Shown here: in pieces, positions 7,545-15,767 of the stretch
How the letters are laid out: every line of letters begins with the position of its first letter
Position numbering within the stretch: position 1 is the stretch's first letter
The notes under the pieces: model-generated
Databases searched by the model: none
What the model was told of the DNA's origin: nothing
Seen by the model: the letters and a program-made list of their open reading frames with translations, nothing else
Position numbers and translations under genes: made by a program
Source of the DNA: Dehalococcoidia bacterium
Lineage (GTDB): Bacteria > Chloroflexota > Dehalococcoidia > Dehalococcoidales > UBA1222
Assembly: GCA_009776515.1 (NCBI GenBank)
Contig: WRNP01000007.1
Coordinates: 1-31,184, forward strand
Reading direction: 5' to 3'
Length of the DNA: 31,184 nucleotides

Positions 7545-8192
7545 TCACAAAAATAGCAGAATACCTAGGAAATGGCATAACGCACCGAAATTCACGAAGA
7601 GATGCCAGGCCACATGAAAAAACCGAATTCCCTTCTTCGCATAAAAAAAAGTGCCCACCGAGTAAAATATGCCGCCGCCGAGAATTAAAAGTTGCATGCC
7701 GATGGTTGTGTTGCGGATAAACATGGGTGCAATGAACAAAGCTGACCAACCCATGACGAGGTAGATAGTCAGTGATACCTTGGGGATGGTGCGCTTAGCC
7801 AGGGATTTATACAATATGCCAAACAGTACCATAATCCACTGGAGCGAGGCGATGACTATCCCCAGCCATCCCCCAATTACGGATAACGCGATGGGCGTAT
7901 ATGTTCCGGCTATGGCGATATATATACAGATATGGTCAAGAATTTGCAGTATCTGCTTGTGCCGCGTATCGGCGGCCATGCTGTGATATAGCGTGGAAGA
8001 CAGGAACATCAAAAAGAGCGAGCACATGAATATTGACGTGCCGATGGTAGCCAATGTACCGCGTTGCAGATAGGCGTGGATGGCCACAGGGGCGATGCCC
8101 CCCAATGTGATGAGTGCCATCGTGCCGTGGGTGACAGCGTGACCCACCTCCTCGCCAAAGGTGTAAGGGCGAATGATACGCATCTTTTTCAT
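7545..8192 (-). CDS. Hemolysin III / PAQR-family membrane protein
   Basis: A 215-aa protein with about seven hydrophobic segments. It shows the conserved elements of the HlyIII/YqfA branch of the PAQR family: EEVGHAVTHG near the N-terminus, FLSSTLYHSM, the segment DHICIYIAIAGTYTP, and the C-terminal HVAWHLFVNFGALCHF with its metal-ligand-type histidines. The biochemical role in bacteria is not settled; the family resembles metal-dependent hydrolases, and the name hemolysin is historical. No clear ribosome site precedes ATG 8192; an ATG three codons later is an alternative start. Confidence 0.92.
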   Translation of the reverse strand: MKKMRIIRPYTFGEEVGHAVTHGTMALITLGGIAPVAIHAYLQRGTLATIGTSIFMCSLFLMFLSSTLYHSMAADTRHKQILQILDHICIYIAIAGTYTPIALSVIGGWLGIVIASLQWIMVLFGILYKSLAKRTIPKVSLTIYLVMGWSALFIAPMFIRNTTIGMQLLILGGGIFYSVGTFFYAKKGIRFFHVAWHLFVNFGALCHFLGILLFL

Positions 8193-8634
8193 GGAGCCAA
8201 TTTGCCCGCAATCTAGTGCTTGTCAGGATACGATGTTGTTAAAGAGATGATATCATGAGAAGTGGAAAATGCGGAAATGCATAGGCAGTGTTAATTATGT
8301 AGTATAAGCGGCTTATCATGGTCAGACTGAAAGAGGTGGCCAAGAAATGGCTGAGCAATCTGGTGGCTACCTTTGGGAAGATGGCATAACAGCTAACACA
8401 AATCACTGTGCGTTCCCGTACGTTCAAATACGATAATGCCATTGCCAACTTGGTAAATCAGTAACCAATTAGACCGCATGGGCGTTCACGGCAACCCGCG
8501 TAATCACTCGATAAGATTCTTTTAGCTCGTGCTCCATAGGGCAGAGAGGCAGTACTTAGGCTGAAGGGGGCATAGAATGAAATGGCTCAGGTGGCCTTGG
8601 CATCTTTCTTGAGAAAGGCGGACTAGAGACGAAT
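8193..8634. other. 442-base intergenic stretch without a supported gene
   Basis: Separates divergent hlyIII and the GlmU-like gene. Visible elements are a palindrome ATGATATCAT near 8254, a hairpin ATAAGC/GCTTAT (8304-8316), a 23-codon plus-strand ORF at 8318-8389 encoding a strikingly amphipathic cationic peptide without a ribosome site, and a 22-codon minus-strand ORF at 8469-8537. No convincing promoter pair was found. The stretch may be leader sequence plus decayed coding sequence. Confidence 0.4.
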
Positions 8635-9846
8635 ATGAAAATGATAATCTTGGCGGCCGGAGAAGCCCATCGCATGTACCCTATTACCCGGATGATGCCT
8701 AAGGCGATGTTGCCTGTGGCTGGCAAGCCTATCGCAGAGCACCTGCTAACTGAGGCAGTGGCGGCGGGCATCCGCGAATTCGTTTTCATCGTTGGTAGAC
8801 AAGGTGGGCGGATCAGAGACCACTTCGGCTGCGGCGAACGCCTGGGCGTAAGTATTGAATATTGCTACCAAGAGGATGCCGCTGGCACAGCGGCGGCTTT
8901 GGAATTAGCTCGACAAACTGTCACTGGTTCTTTCCTAACGGCGTACGGAGACGGTCTGATTGCTAGCGCTGACATTGCTCATCTGATGGGTTTGGACGGC
9001 AACCAGCTTGGTATAAAAGAGGTGGGGTGCCCTGAGCAGTTCGGTGCGGTGGAACTTGATGGAGAGAGGATTGTGCGGATTCATGAGAAATCGTCCAGTC
9101 CTCCATCCAACTTGGTTAGTACCGGGCTGTACCTTTTCACCCCGGAGATTTTTGAGGCGACTAACGCCATCCGGCTTTCGGTGCGCGGTGAGTATGAGCT
9201 CCCTGCGGCTATAACCATTCTTATTGAACGTGGGGTCCGTGTGGGCGCTTGTCGCTTGGATACCTGGCGGGAACTGACTTATCCTTGGGATCTTCTCTCC
9301 GCAAATGAAGAGCTGATGGCGGGGATGACAAGCTTAAACGAAGGCGTGATTGAGGAGGGGGTGAGCATCAATGGGATGGTGCGGGTCGGTGTGGGCAGTC
9401 AGTTACGAGCCGGTACCTATATCAGTGGGCCGGTCATCATCGGGCGGGATTGCGAGCTTGGTCCTAATTGTTATATACGTGCCTCGACGGTCATCGGTGA
9501 TGAGTGCCGCATCGGGGCGGGGGTCGAGATTAAAAACTCCCTTATTATGAATGGCACCAAGATATCTCACCTAAGCTATGCCGGTGACAGCATCATCGGG
9601 GAAAACTGCAATTTGGGGGCAGGGACCAAGGTTGCCAATGTGCGCTTGGACGGAGACGAGATTACGGTGCGGGGCATAGATACCGGCCGCCGTAAACTGG
9701 GGGTGGTGATGGGGGACGGAGTGCAGACGGGCATAAATACCTGCATCAACCCGGGTACGGTTATTGGAGGTGGGGCTTGGATCGGCCCGGGGGCGCTGAC
9801 TGGGGGCGAGATTGCTCCCGGGGGTCGGGTTTGGCGAACTTGCTAG
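8635..9846 (+). CDS. GlmU-like sugar-1-phosphate nucleotidylyltransferase with hexapeptide acyltransferase-type domain
   Basis: A 403-aa cytoplasmic protein. Residues 1-225 are a nucleotidyltransferase domain: MIILAAGEAHRMYPITRMMP, then KAMLPVAGKP, AAGTAAAL, and the metal-site segment FLTAYGDG. From about 230 to the end, imperfect hexapeptide repeats (for example VIIGRDCELGPNCYI and SIIGENCNLGAGTKV) predict a left-handed beta-helix. The arrangement matches archaeal-type bifunctional GlmU-like enzymes, which make UDP-GlcNAc or dTDP/UDP sugars; the exact sugar is not readable. The nucleotide loop reads GEAHR where the usual pattern is GxGxR. The 3' end overlaps the convergent acsE by four bases. 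The upstream ribosome site is weak (AGAG). Confidence 0.87.
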   Translation: MKMIILAAGEAHRMYPITRMMPKAMLPVAGKPIAEHLLTEAVAAGIREFVFIVGRQGGRIRDHFGCGERLGVSIEYCYQEDAAGTAAALELARQTVTGSFLTAYGDGLIASADIAHLMGLDGNQLGIKEVGCPEQFGAVELDGERIVRIHEKSSSPPSNLVSTGLYLFTPEIFEATNAIRLSVRGEYELPAAITILIERGVRVGACRLDTWRELTYPWDLLSANEELMAGMTSLNEGVIEEGVSINGMVRVGVGSQLRAGTYISGPVIIGRDCELGPNCYIRASTVIGDECRIGAGVEIKNSLIMNGTKISHLSYAGDSIIGENCNLGAGTKVANVRLDGDEITVRGIDTGRRKLGVVMGDGVQTGINTCINPGTVIGGGAWIGPGALTGGEIAPGGRVWRTC

Positions 9847-10721
9847 GCTTCCAGCCAGGCGTGAGAATAAAGAGCAGTGCCGTTTAAGACGCGCACTGTC
9901 TTAACGTACTTTGCCTCTTCGTCGCTGAGTGCGTCCAAATCTATATACTCGCTGTCCATGGCGAGGTGGATGAGGTTTACAATGCTTGGGCGATCCCCGC
10001 GGGCGATGGCGAGCAATTCGTTATCCAAGGCATCGGCAATGGCGGCATAGAGTCCATAGCGCTCAAGCATGACGAGATAGGTGCGGTTGAGATATGGTCT
10101 AAGATGGGTCGGAGTGCCGTTGGAGACATTGGAGAGGCCTACGATTGACTTGCAGCCGGGGCAGATCTCTGGCAGCATCTGCAAGAATTCACCGACGGCT
10201 ACTACTTGGCTGATATCGCCGCTGACGGGGGTGGCGATGGGATCCATCCAGATGTCCTCGCTCTTGATGCCGAGCTCGTTAGCTTTATAAGCCAGATCTA
10301 CAGCCAGCAGGCAGCGCTCGCTGGTGTCGCGGGGCATACCTTCTATTCCCCAAAGCAACCCGATCATTTTGGTGTCGTACCTGGTGACCAAAGGCAGAAT
10401 GCGCTCAAGACGTTCTGGTTGGAGTGAGACGGAATTAATTAGGGCACGCCCCTTGACGAGCTTGAGGCCGGCTTCGATAGCCTCAGGATTAGTGGTGTCA
10501 AGTGAGATGGGGCGGGAGGTAACTCCTTGCACGATGTTTATCAACCAAGGCATGAGCTCGGCACCGGCTTTTTTGGCCGGGCCGATGTTGAGTTCCAGAT
10601 AATCTACGCCAGCCCGGTCCAAGGCGACAGATATAGCCCTGACTGGCTCGGCTCGATACTCCCGCATAGCAGAGCCGAGAGTAGCGGACATGATATTGAT
10701 ATTTTCACCGACGATGATCAT
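9843..10721 (-). CDS. acsE: Methyl-THF:corrinoid iron-sulfur protein methyltransferase
   Basis: A 292-aa pterin-binding TIM-barrel (dihydropteroate-synthase-like) protein. It transfers the methyl group of 5-methyl-tetrahydrofolate to the cobalt of the corrinoid iron-sulfur protein AcsCD. The N-terminal MIIVGENINIMS, the segment LELNIGPAKKAG, ISLDTTNPEAIEAGL, ALINSVS and the later SIVGLSNVSNG follow the AcsE/MeTr pattern; the C-terminus is a little longer than in the Moorella enzyme. The start is ATG 10721 with GAGGAG about seven bases upstream. It is separated from acsC by an unrelated membrane-protein gene, so it may be transcribed apart from the other acs genes. Confidence 0.93.
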   Translation of the reverse strand: MIIVGENINIMSATLGSAMREYRAEPVRAISVALDRAGVDYLELNIGPAKKAGAELMPWLINIVQGVTSRPISLDTTNPEAIEAGLKLVKGRALINSVSLQPERLERILPLVTRYDTKMIGLLWGIEGMPRDTSERCLLAVDLAYKANELGIKSEDIWMDPIATPVSGDISQVVAVGEFLQMLPEICPGCKSIVGLSNVSNGTPTHLRPYLNRTYLVMLERYGLYAAIADALDNELLAIARGDRPSIVNLIHLAMDSEYIDLDALSDEEAKYVKTVRVLNGTALYSHAWLEA

Positions 10722-10848
10722 TTTGTATGCTCCTCATGATATTGAGATGGGGCGAGGGACAGGTGCGACATTGGTTGGGCTGGCGCTGCAACATGGCTGG
10801 GAAAAATGTCTAGGATATCCTTAATTTGCACATTGCAATTGACGCTGC

Positions 10849-11967
10849 CTACGGGGAACGAAGCCCTATGCTGTTGATGTAGTCAATTAACTCTTGATAG
10901 TCATCGTCAGGTAAAATAAGAAACCAGCCACTGTTAAATTGTATCACGTTGCTATCGCTGGCCATTATGCTTAAGAGCGCCACGGTCCGTTCCGATGATG
11001 ATATGTTTACATGGAAAGCTGGCCCTTGCAATACGCCATCTCTATTGGGATCAAAGTCGATAGCCCTTGTTAGCATGGTGTCCAATTTTTTAAGAAGCTC
11101 TAGTGCTATTTCGTCAGCGTTACCTTCTACTTCTGACCAAGTAAAATCCACATAGATGAGGACCTCCAAGGGCTTCCTCAATAGTTTGATATTTAGACCT
11201 GCCTGCTTCTCTAGAGTGCGCGGCGCGTCCAGGGCGTTAAACAGATAATTTTTGTTTATATAAAAAAGACATGAGGCACAGATTAATGACAAGGTCAGTA
11301 AGTACGATAAAAAGACGGGCACCAGATTAAATCTGTGAGTGACTGCATCTGCGTAAATAATGCTAGCATTATTTAAGAGTTTATAGGATTGCCTTAAAAA
11401 GACCAGATACGATATTTGGATGAGAAGTGAGAGCAGGAGGCCCAGAATAATAAATACGCTGGAATCAAAGATGATTTCAGCGGTGAGTAGAGTGACTATG
11501 GTCAGCGCGTAGGAAAATAAGTTTGCAACCAGTAAAAGCCCGAAAGCCCTCTTTCCGTTGTAAGCTGTCTCCTTTCTCCCGATGCCCTCGGCCATGTTGG
11601 CTATTCCATAGGTAATACAATAGTACAAACTGACGCAGAGTATCAATGACAATAACCCGGCCGCAGGTGCGTAATATAGCAACCATTGGGGTACCGTATT
11701 AACCCCATAGCTGACTTGATAAATATCGCCAAAACTAAGTAAACACAAAATGAAAGCAAGTGCCATTGCCTTTTTGAATAACCCAGAATAGACAGACAGA
11801 CTGCCTAGGCCAAATATAATAAACAGATATCCGATGAAAGTGGGAAAAATGTCAAAACCATTAAAACGAAAGGAAAAAAACACGAACAAAGAGCCGATGA
11901 AAATCTTGTTTATACCGCCCGCGTTTAATTTGGGCAATTGTTCGGAGGCGATGGGGGCGACATCCAT
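10849..11967 (-). CDS. Uncharacterised polytopic membrane protein with C-terminal soluble domain
   Basis: 372 aa, not assigned to a named family. About six to seven hydrophobic segments occupy roughly residues 22-235, and a soluble domain of about 130 residues follows (about 240-372). The N-terminal FRFNGFDIFPTFIGYLFIIF resembles a motif seen in uncharacterised clostridial membrane proteins, from memory only. The C-terminal domain contains VLIYVDFTWSEVEGNADEIA and a hydrophilic DPNRDG turn. The ATG at 11967 is preceded by AGAGG with a suitable spacing. A perfect TATAAT lies on the minus strand at 12056-12061 without a good -35. The gene looks AT-richer than the flanking acs genes, which suggests a later insertion between acsC and acsE. 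No link to acetyl-CoA synthesis is visible. Confidence 0.75.
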   Translation of the reverse strand: MDVAPIASEQLPKLNAGGINKIFIGSLFVFFSFRFNGFDIFPTFIGYLFIIFGLGSLSVYSGLFKKAMALAFILCLLSFGDIYQVSYGVNTVPQWLLYYAPAAGLLSLILCVSLYYCITYGIANMAEGIGRKETAYNGKRAFGLLLVANLFSYALTIVTLLTAEIIFDSSVFIILGLLLSLLIQISYLVFLRQSYKLLNNASIIYADAVTHRFNLVPVFLSYLLTLSLICASCLFYINKNYLFNALDAPRTLEKQAGLNIKLLRKPLEVLIYVDFTWSEVEGNADEIALELLKKLDTMLTRAIDFDPNRDGVLQGPAFHVNISSSERTVALLSIMASDSNVIQFNSGWFLILPDDDYQELIDYINSIGLRSP

Positions 11968-12154
11968 GTGGAACCTCTTATTGTGTGCCTACGATGACAC
12001 CGCGGTATATTTGGCAGATACCGAGGCCATCGAATAGTCTGTGTAACACCGCACCATTATACTCTATCTGGCGGCGTATGGTTTAGCAATATCGGATGCG
12101 TTAACCGATACTCATCTGGTGCGCGTCTAACGCTCTTATACAGGTGCGTGAAAC

Positions 12155-13507
12155 TTAACATGCTACCTGCCAATTTCTTAAAAAAGGCGGGATATGGGCC
12201 CCCTCGCGCGGTCCAACGGTAATGCGCCAGCCGGGCAGACTCTCTTCTAGGGCGCCGCTCTCAATAGCGATATAACCTGGGATAATAAGATCGCGGTGCT
12301 TTATCCGGTCGGCGATGCCGCTTTTTCTCACGAGCGAGGCGATGTTATCCGCCCCGAACTTGCCCGCTGCCCAGGCGGTCATAACTGAAAGCCCCTCGGT
12401 ATCTTTTACCAGTAAGTATCCGGGGACGCGGCTGTTTTCTATTTCGCTGGAGACGATGAAATAGGTGAGGGAGAAATTGGAGGTTATCAGCACCGGGGCA
12501 TTCTCGTCTGGGCCGCCGATTTCATAGATGCCCTCGGCGGTGGCGAGCGGGCGCTGGGGGTCACTGTAGAGATTGAGCCTCAACACCAAGAGGGGGAAGA
12601 GGGTCTCGCCCTGGAAGTCCGACAGGATGACGATGCCGCCGTACTTGGCAATGAACGTGCCGGCAATCATGGCTTCGGACAGGGGCTCGCTGGCCATCTC
12701 GTGTGCGGGGATGATAGTCGGAAAGCCAAGGGCGCGGAACTTTTGCTGGATGGCAAGTCTCCTAAGCATGACCTGGTCGGCAAAGGCCTGCCGGAGTTTT
12801 CTGGCCCCGGTGTCGAGTACGAGGTTTTTAATTCCGAGCCCGGTGAGTTTTTCGGTAAGCGCTGAGAGCGCGTTTAGCCCGGAGGCTCTGACCGCAAGTG
12901 GTAAGCCGTACTGTATGGCGATGGTTGCCATCTGCTCGGCATTAACCTCGGTTGCGGCATAGAGGAGGGGCTTTCTGGTGGCGGCTACGGCGGCGGCCGC
13001 TGCGGCTACCTCCGGATCTTCGCATATGAGGATGAGGGCGGCATCGCTTTTGGATAGCACTTTGTTGACCAGGTCGATAAAAACTTCAGCCTTTCCCGAG
13101 TCACACTGGAGAGCGAGCATCTCCGGGCGGAGCTTAAGCCCCACTCGTTCGTAGAAGATAATACTGAAACGTGCAATGCGGGAGTCTATCTCGGCGGCGG
13201 GCATGGTATCGCTGATGAGCATGGCGAAGCCGGGCGGGTTTTCAAAGCGCTTTTCGTGGCGGAAGAGGACAGTCTCGCCGCCGATTTTGACGGCTCTGGC
13301 ATCGGTGCCGATGACAACTGAGCGGATAGGCGGGGTGGCGGCCTCCTCCAGTTTGAGGCGGGCTTCGGGGGAGATGGTGGGGCAGGCTGCAAACTCGGCT
13401 TTGCCTGCAGCCAAGCTCATGGCAAAAGCCAGACAGGTTGGCACGCCGCATTGGCCGCAGTTGGTCTTGGGCAAAAGTTTGAAAATCTCAATTCCGGTAA
13501 GAGGCAT
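12155..13507 (-). CDS. acsC: Corrinoid iron-sulfur protein, large subunit
   Basis: The 450-aa large (gamma) subunit of the corrinoid iron-sulfur protein, the methyl carrier between AcsE and AcsB. The N-terminal [4Fe-4S] motif NCGQCGVPTC...CP has cysteines at 17, 20, 25 and 42, the same positions I recall for the Moorella subunit. A TIM-barrel domain follows. The C-terminal domain (from about 320) is where cobalamin binds in this family: ENAPVLITSNFSLTYFIVSSE and the later GKFGADNIASLV. It begins 55 bases after the acsB stop on the same strand, with AAGGAG about nine bases before the ATG, so it probably ends the folD-acsD-cooS-acsB-acsC unit. Confidence 0.96.
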   Translation of the reverse strand: MPLTGIEIFKLLPKTNCGQCGVPTCLAFAMSLAAGKAEFAACPTISPEARLKLEEAATPPIRSVVIGTDARAVKIGGETVLFRHEKRFENPPGFAMLISDTMPAAEIDSRIARFSIIFYERVGLKLRPEMLALQCDSGKAEVFIDLVNKVLSKSDAALILICEDPEVAAAAAAVAATRKPLLYAATEVNAEQMATIAIQYGLPLAVRASGLNALSALTEKLTGLGIKNLVLDTGARKLRQAFADQVMLRRLAIQQKFRALGFPTIIPAHEMASEPLSEAMIAGTFIAKYGGIVILSDFQGETLFPLLVLRLNLYSDPQRPLATAEGIYEIGGPDENAPVLITSNFSLTYFIVSSEIENSRVPGYLLVKDTEGLSVMTAWAAGKFGADNIASLVRKSGIADRIKHRDLIIPGYIAIESGALEESLPGWRITVGPREGAHIPPFLRNWQVAC

Positions 13508-13562
13508 CGCTTTCTCCTTGTGTATCGCTGAATGGCTATTACGTAATTTGAGTCCTGATTAT

Positions 13563-15767
13563 TTACATAATTGGTTCCATGGTAAGCGCCGGGTGCTGTC
13601 TCTCTGCTAGGAAAGGCAAGATATCCTCCTCGGTGGTGCCGATGGTATCGTCGGCGATGCGCTCCAGGAGATCGGGGAGGCCAATGGCTGCCGCACGTGC
13701 CGTAAGGCGCGCGCGAAGCTCTTCTTTGAGCATTTTAGGCATCCAGACCAACCGCTTTAGACCGCCTTCGGCCGCAAGGAATTTACGCTGAGTGATGTTA
13801 TATTTGCCGTGCCCCACAAAGCCGGGGGTACTCACCCCGCCGCCGATGGTTCCGGCGAGGGTGGTGAACCTCATGCCGCTGGGAGTCATGCCCGCAAACT
13901 CGCGGTTGACCGTCATGAAGCCGTTGCACAGCGGCAGCACCGCAGCGATGCACTCCATACAGCCGCAGGCGGTGGTGGGATCGTTGATGATGCTGTAGAG
14001 ATTGTAGCGTGCAAGCTTACCTCGTGAGGCCTTGAGGAGAAAGTCGTTCACCCCTTGCCATTGTCCCAGATGGGCATCCACGGTCTCTCCCTTGGCAACG
14101 GGCTGGTTGGGGCCGGAGGGATTGATCTCGTAGGCGGCCTTGCAGTCCATCCAATTGTAGGAGCCGCAGAGGCCGGTTCGCTCGGGAGAGATTATGCACA
14201 CGTGGTTGGGCGCGAAAGATTGGCAGAGAGTGCATGAATAGTAGGTATCAATGCCCTCGTCGGTCATGCCTTCAATGCGGGCATCGCGCCGGGCGTAGGC
14301 TGCTCTGGCCCGGACGATGACATCTTTCACTTTGCCTTCGCTGCTGTATATCTTCACCTGTAATTTGTCAACGATGCGTCCAAAATCCTGGTGTAGCTTG
14401 GCATGTAGGATGACGCCCAGGTGGCTGAGTTTAAAGCCTTTCTCTACCGCCCGCTTGCTCACTCTGAGCCAGGCGATGTCGCGTTGACCGATATGCATGA
14501 TACCTTGGGCGTAGTTTAAGAGATGGTGCATCTGGCGCTCGATGATGGGCTCGTAATCCTCCTGCATCTTCCTTCCCGCTGCCTCTATGACGATGGCTAG
14601 GGGCAGTTTATCCCCGACAGCGATGTCGGTGATCTCGGGGCCGATGACCTCTACCAGGCCGTCTTCGACTTCGTCTAGAGACCTGGAGGTTGTCCATTCA
14701 ACCATAGATGTGCGCCCACCACCTGCCTCCAGGTAGATTTCGTCGCCTCGCACTCGCTCTCCCTCATATGCTGGGCTGTAGGCCACAGGGACAGGGATCT
14801 TGGTAACTGTTATCTTGAGGCCTCGCACCTCCAGGGCTCGGGCAATGATTTTATCGTGCGGCACGCCTGAAACCACATGCTCGTAGGTGCAGATGCCGGA
14901 TGGCAATACTTCAGGGATAGGGGTATCGGCGATCACGGGAAAGCCGAAGCTCAGGGCTCCGGCGGCATTGGCATACCATTCGTCTGAAACGAACCCCAGC
15001 GGCAGCACAAAGGCGAAGATACGATCCTTGTTGTAGAGAAGGTTTTGACGGTAATCACCGGGTTTGATGCGGCCGAATGACATGGCCGCCCGGACGGCGA
15101 AGCCTAGGGCGAAGACAGTAGCGCTAATGTCTGGTCCGAAGGGTATCAGGCGTGTGGGCCAGCCAATTTGTACTCCTGCTGCCACGAGCTGCTCAGCAAA
15201 GCGCTGGCCATGGCTCTCGGCGGACATAAAAACGTACAGATTCTTCTGTTGGAGTTCACTGGCTATCCGCACGGCGATCTCTGGGGAGGGGGCAGCCCCC
15301 AAAACGGCAGCAAAACCGGGAGCAGTGCCGTCCACAAACTCCACCCCGCGCTTTCTGAGGATCACATCGTTAGCTGCCCCGAGCCAGAGACGGTCTTCTG
15401 GGAGGTCTTCGGTGCCAATATAGAAGCTGGGCTGCTCCAGATAGCGCAGGGCTTCAATAATCTCCTCGGCGAAGAGGGCGGCCATACCTGCGTCCAGAGC
15501 TGGGGCAAGATAGGGCAGAGGGTGAACCTCGCGCACGGGGGCCGGCAGCAGGGAGCGGCAACGCTGAAGCACGGCACTCATATCATCCAGCGTTTCCACT
15601 TTGAGGCCTGTCAAGGCGTAGATAATCGGCAGGTAGTAGGCAGTGTTGGGAAAGCCTACCGCAGTTAGGGCGCCGTGGCACTCCATGGCGGCGTGCCAGG
15701 AGCTCTCGGCGCGCTCAACTATTTTGTAGGCCCCATTGATTGCGGCAGAGGCGATGATTTTAGACAT
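13563..15767 (-). CDS. acsB: CO-methylating acetyl-CoA synthase
   Basis: The 734-aa bacterial-type acetyl-CoA synthase, which condenses a methyl group (from AcsCD), CO (from CooS) and CoA at the nickel A-cluster. All six A-cluster cysteines are present: C512, C515, C524, C534 and the CGC pair C601/C603 (in TTACGCMEC). Each sits exactly six residues after the Moorella thermoacetica ligands as I recall them (506, 509, 518, 528, 595, 597). The full N-terminal domain that contacts the CO dehydrogenase is present, unlike the short archaeal version. The start chosen is ATG 15767 (MSKIIASAAINGAYKI), with AAAGGA just upstream; the frame is open for 38 more codons inside cooS. It overlaps the cooS 3' end by eight bases (ATGTCTAA), implying coupled translation. 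Confidence 0.97.
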   Translation of the reverse strand: MSKIIASAAINGAYKIVERAESSWHAAMECHGALTAVGFPNTAYYLPIIYALTGLKVETLDDMSAVLQRCRSLLPAPVREVHPLPYLAPALDAGMAALFAEEIIEALRYLEQPSFYIGTEDLPEDRLWLGAANDVILRKRGVEFVDGTAPGFAAVLGAAPSPEIAVRIASELQQKNLYVFMSAESHGQRFAEQLVAAGVQIGWPTRLIPFGPDISATVFALGFAVRAAMSFGRIKPGDYRQNLLYNKDRIFAFVLPLGFVSDEWYANAAGALSFGFPVIADTPIPEVLPSGICTYEHVVSGVPHDKIIARALEVRGLKITVTKIPVPVAYSPAYEGERVRGDEIYLEAGGGRTSMVEWTTSRSLDEVEDGLVEVIGPEITDIAVGDKLPLAIVIEAAGRKMQEDYEPIIERQMHHLLNYAQGIMHIGQRDIAWLRVSKRAVEKGFKLSHLGVILHAKLHQDFGRIVDKLQVKIYSSEGKVKDVIVRARAAYARRDARIEGMTDEGIDTYYSCTLCQSFAPNHVCIISPERTGLCGSYNWMDCKAAYEINPSGPNQPVAKGETVDAHLGQWQGVNDFLLKASRGKLARYNLYSIINDPTTACGCMECIAAVLPLCNGFMTVNREFAGMTPSGMRFTTLAGTIGGGVSTPGFVGHGKYNITQRKFLAAEGGLKRLVWMPKMLKEELRARLTARAAAIGLPDLLERIADDTIGTTEEDILPFLAERQHPALTMEPIM

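Noticed and set aside
8425..8445. A tRNA T-loop-like string (GTTCAAAT) near 8420-8440.
   Set aside because: No acceptor, D or anticodon arms can be drawn around it.
8469..8537. A 22-codon minus-strand ORF (MEHELKESYRVITRVAV...) in the 8193-8634 gap.
   Set aside because: It looks protein-like but has no ribosome site, ends after 22 codons and matches nothing I know; at most a gene remnant.
12090..12112. A hairpin TATCGG/CCGATA after acsC as a terminator.
   Set aside because: Only six base pairs with an eight-base loop and no T tract on the minus strand; too weak to list as a feature.
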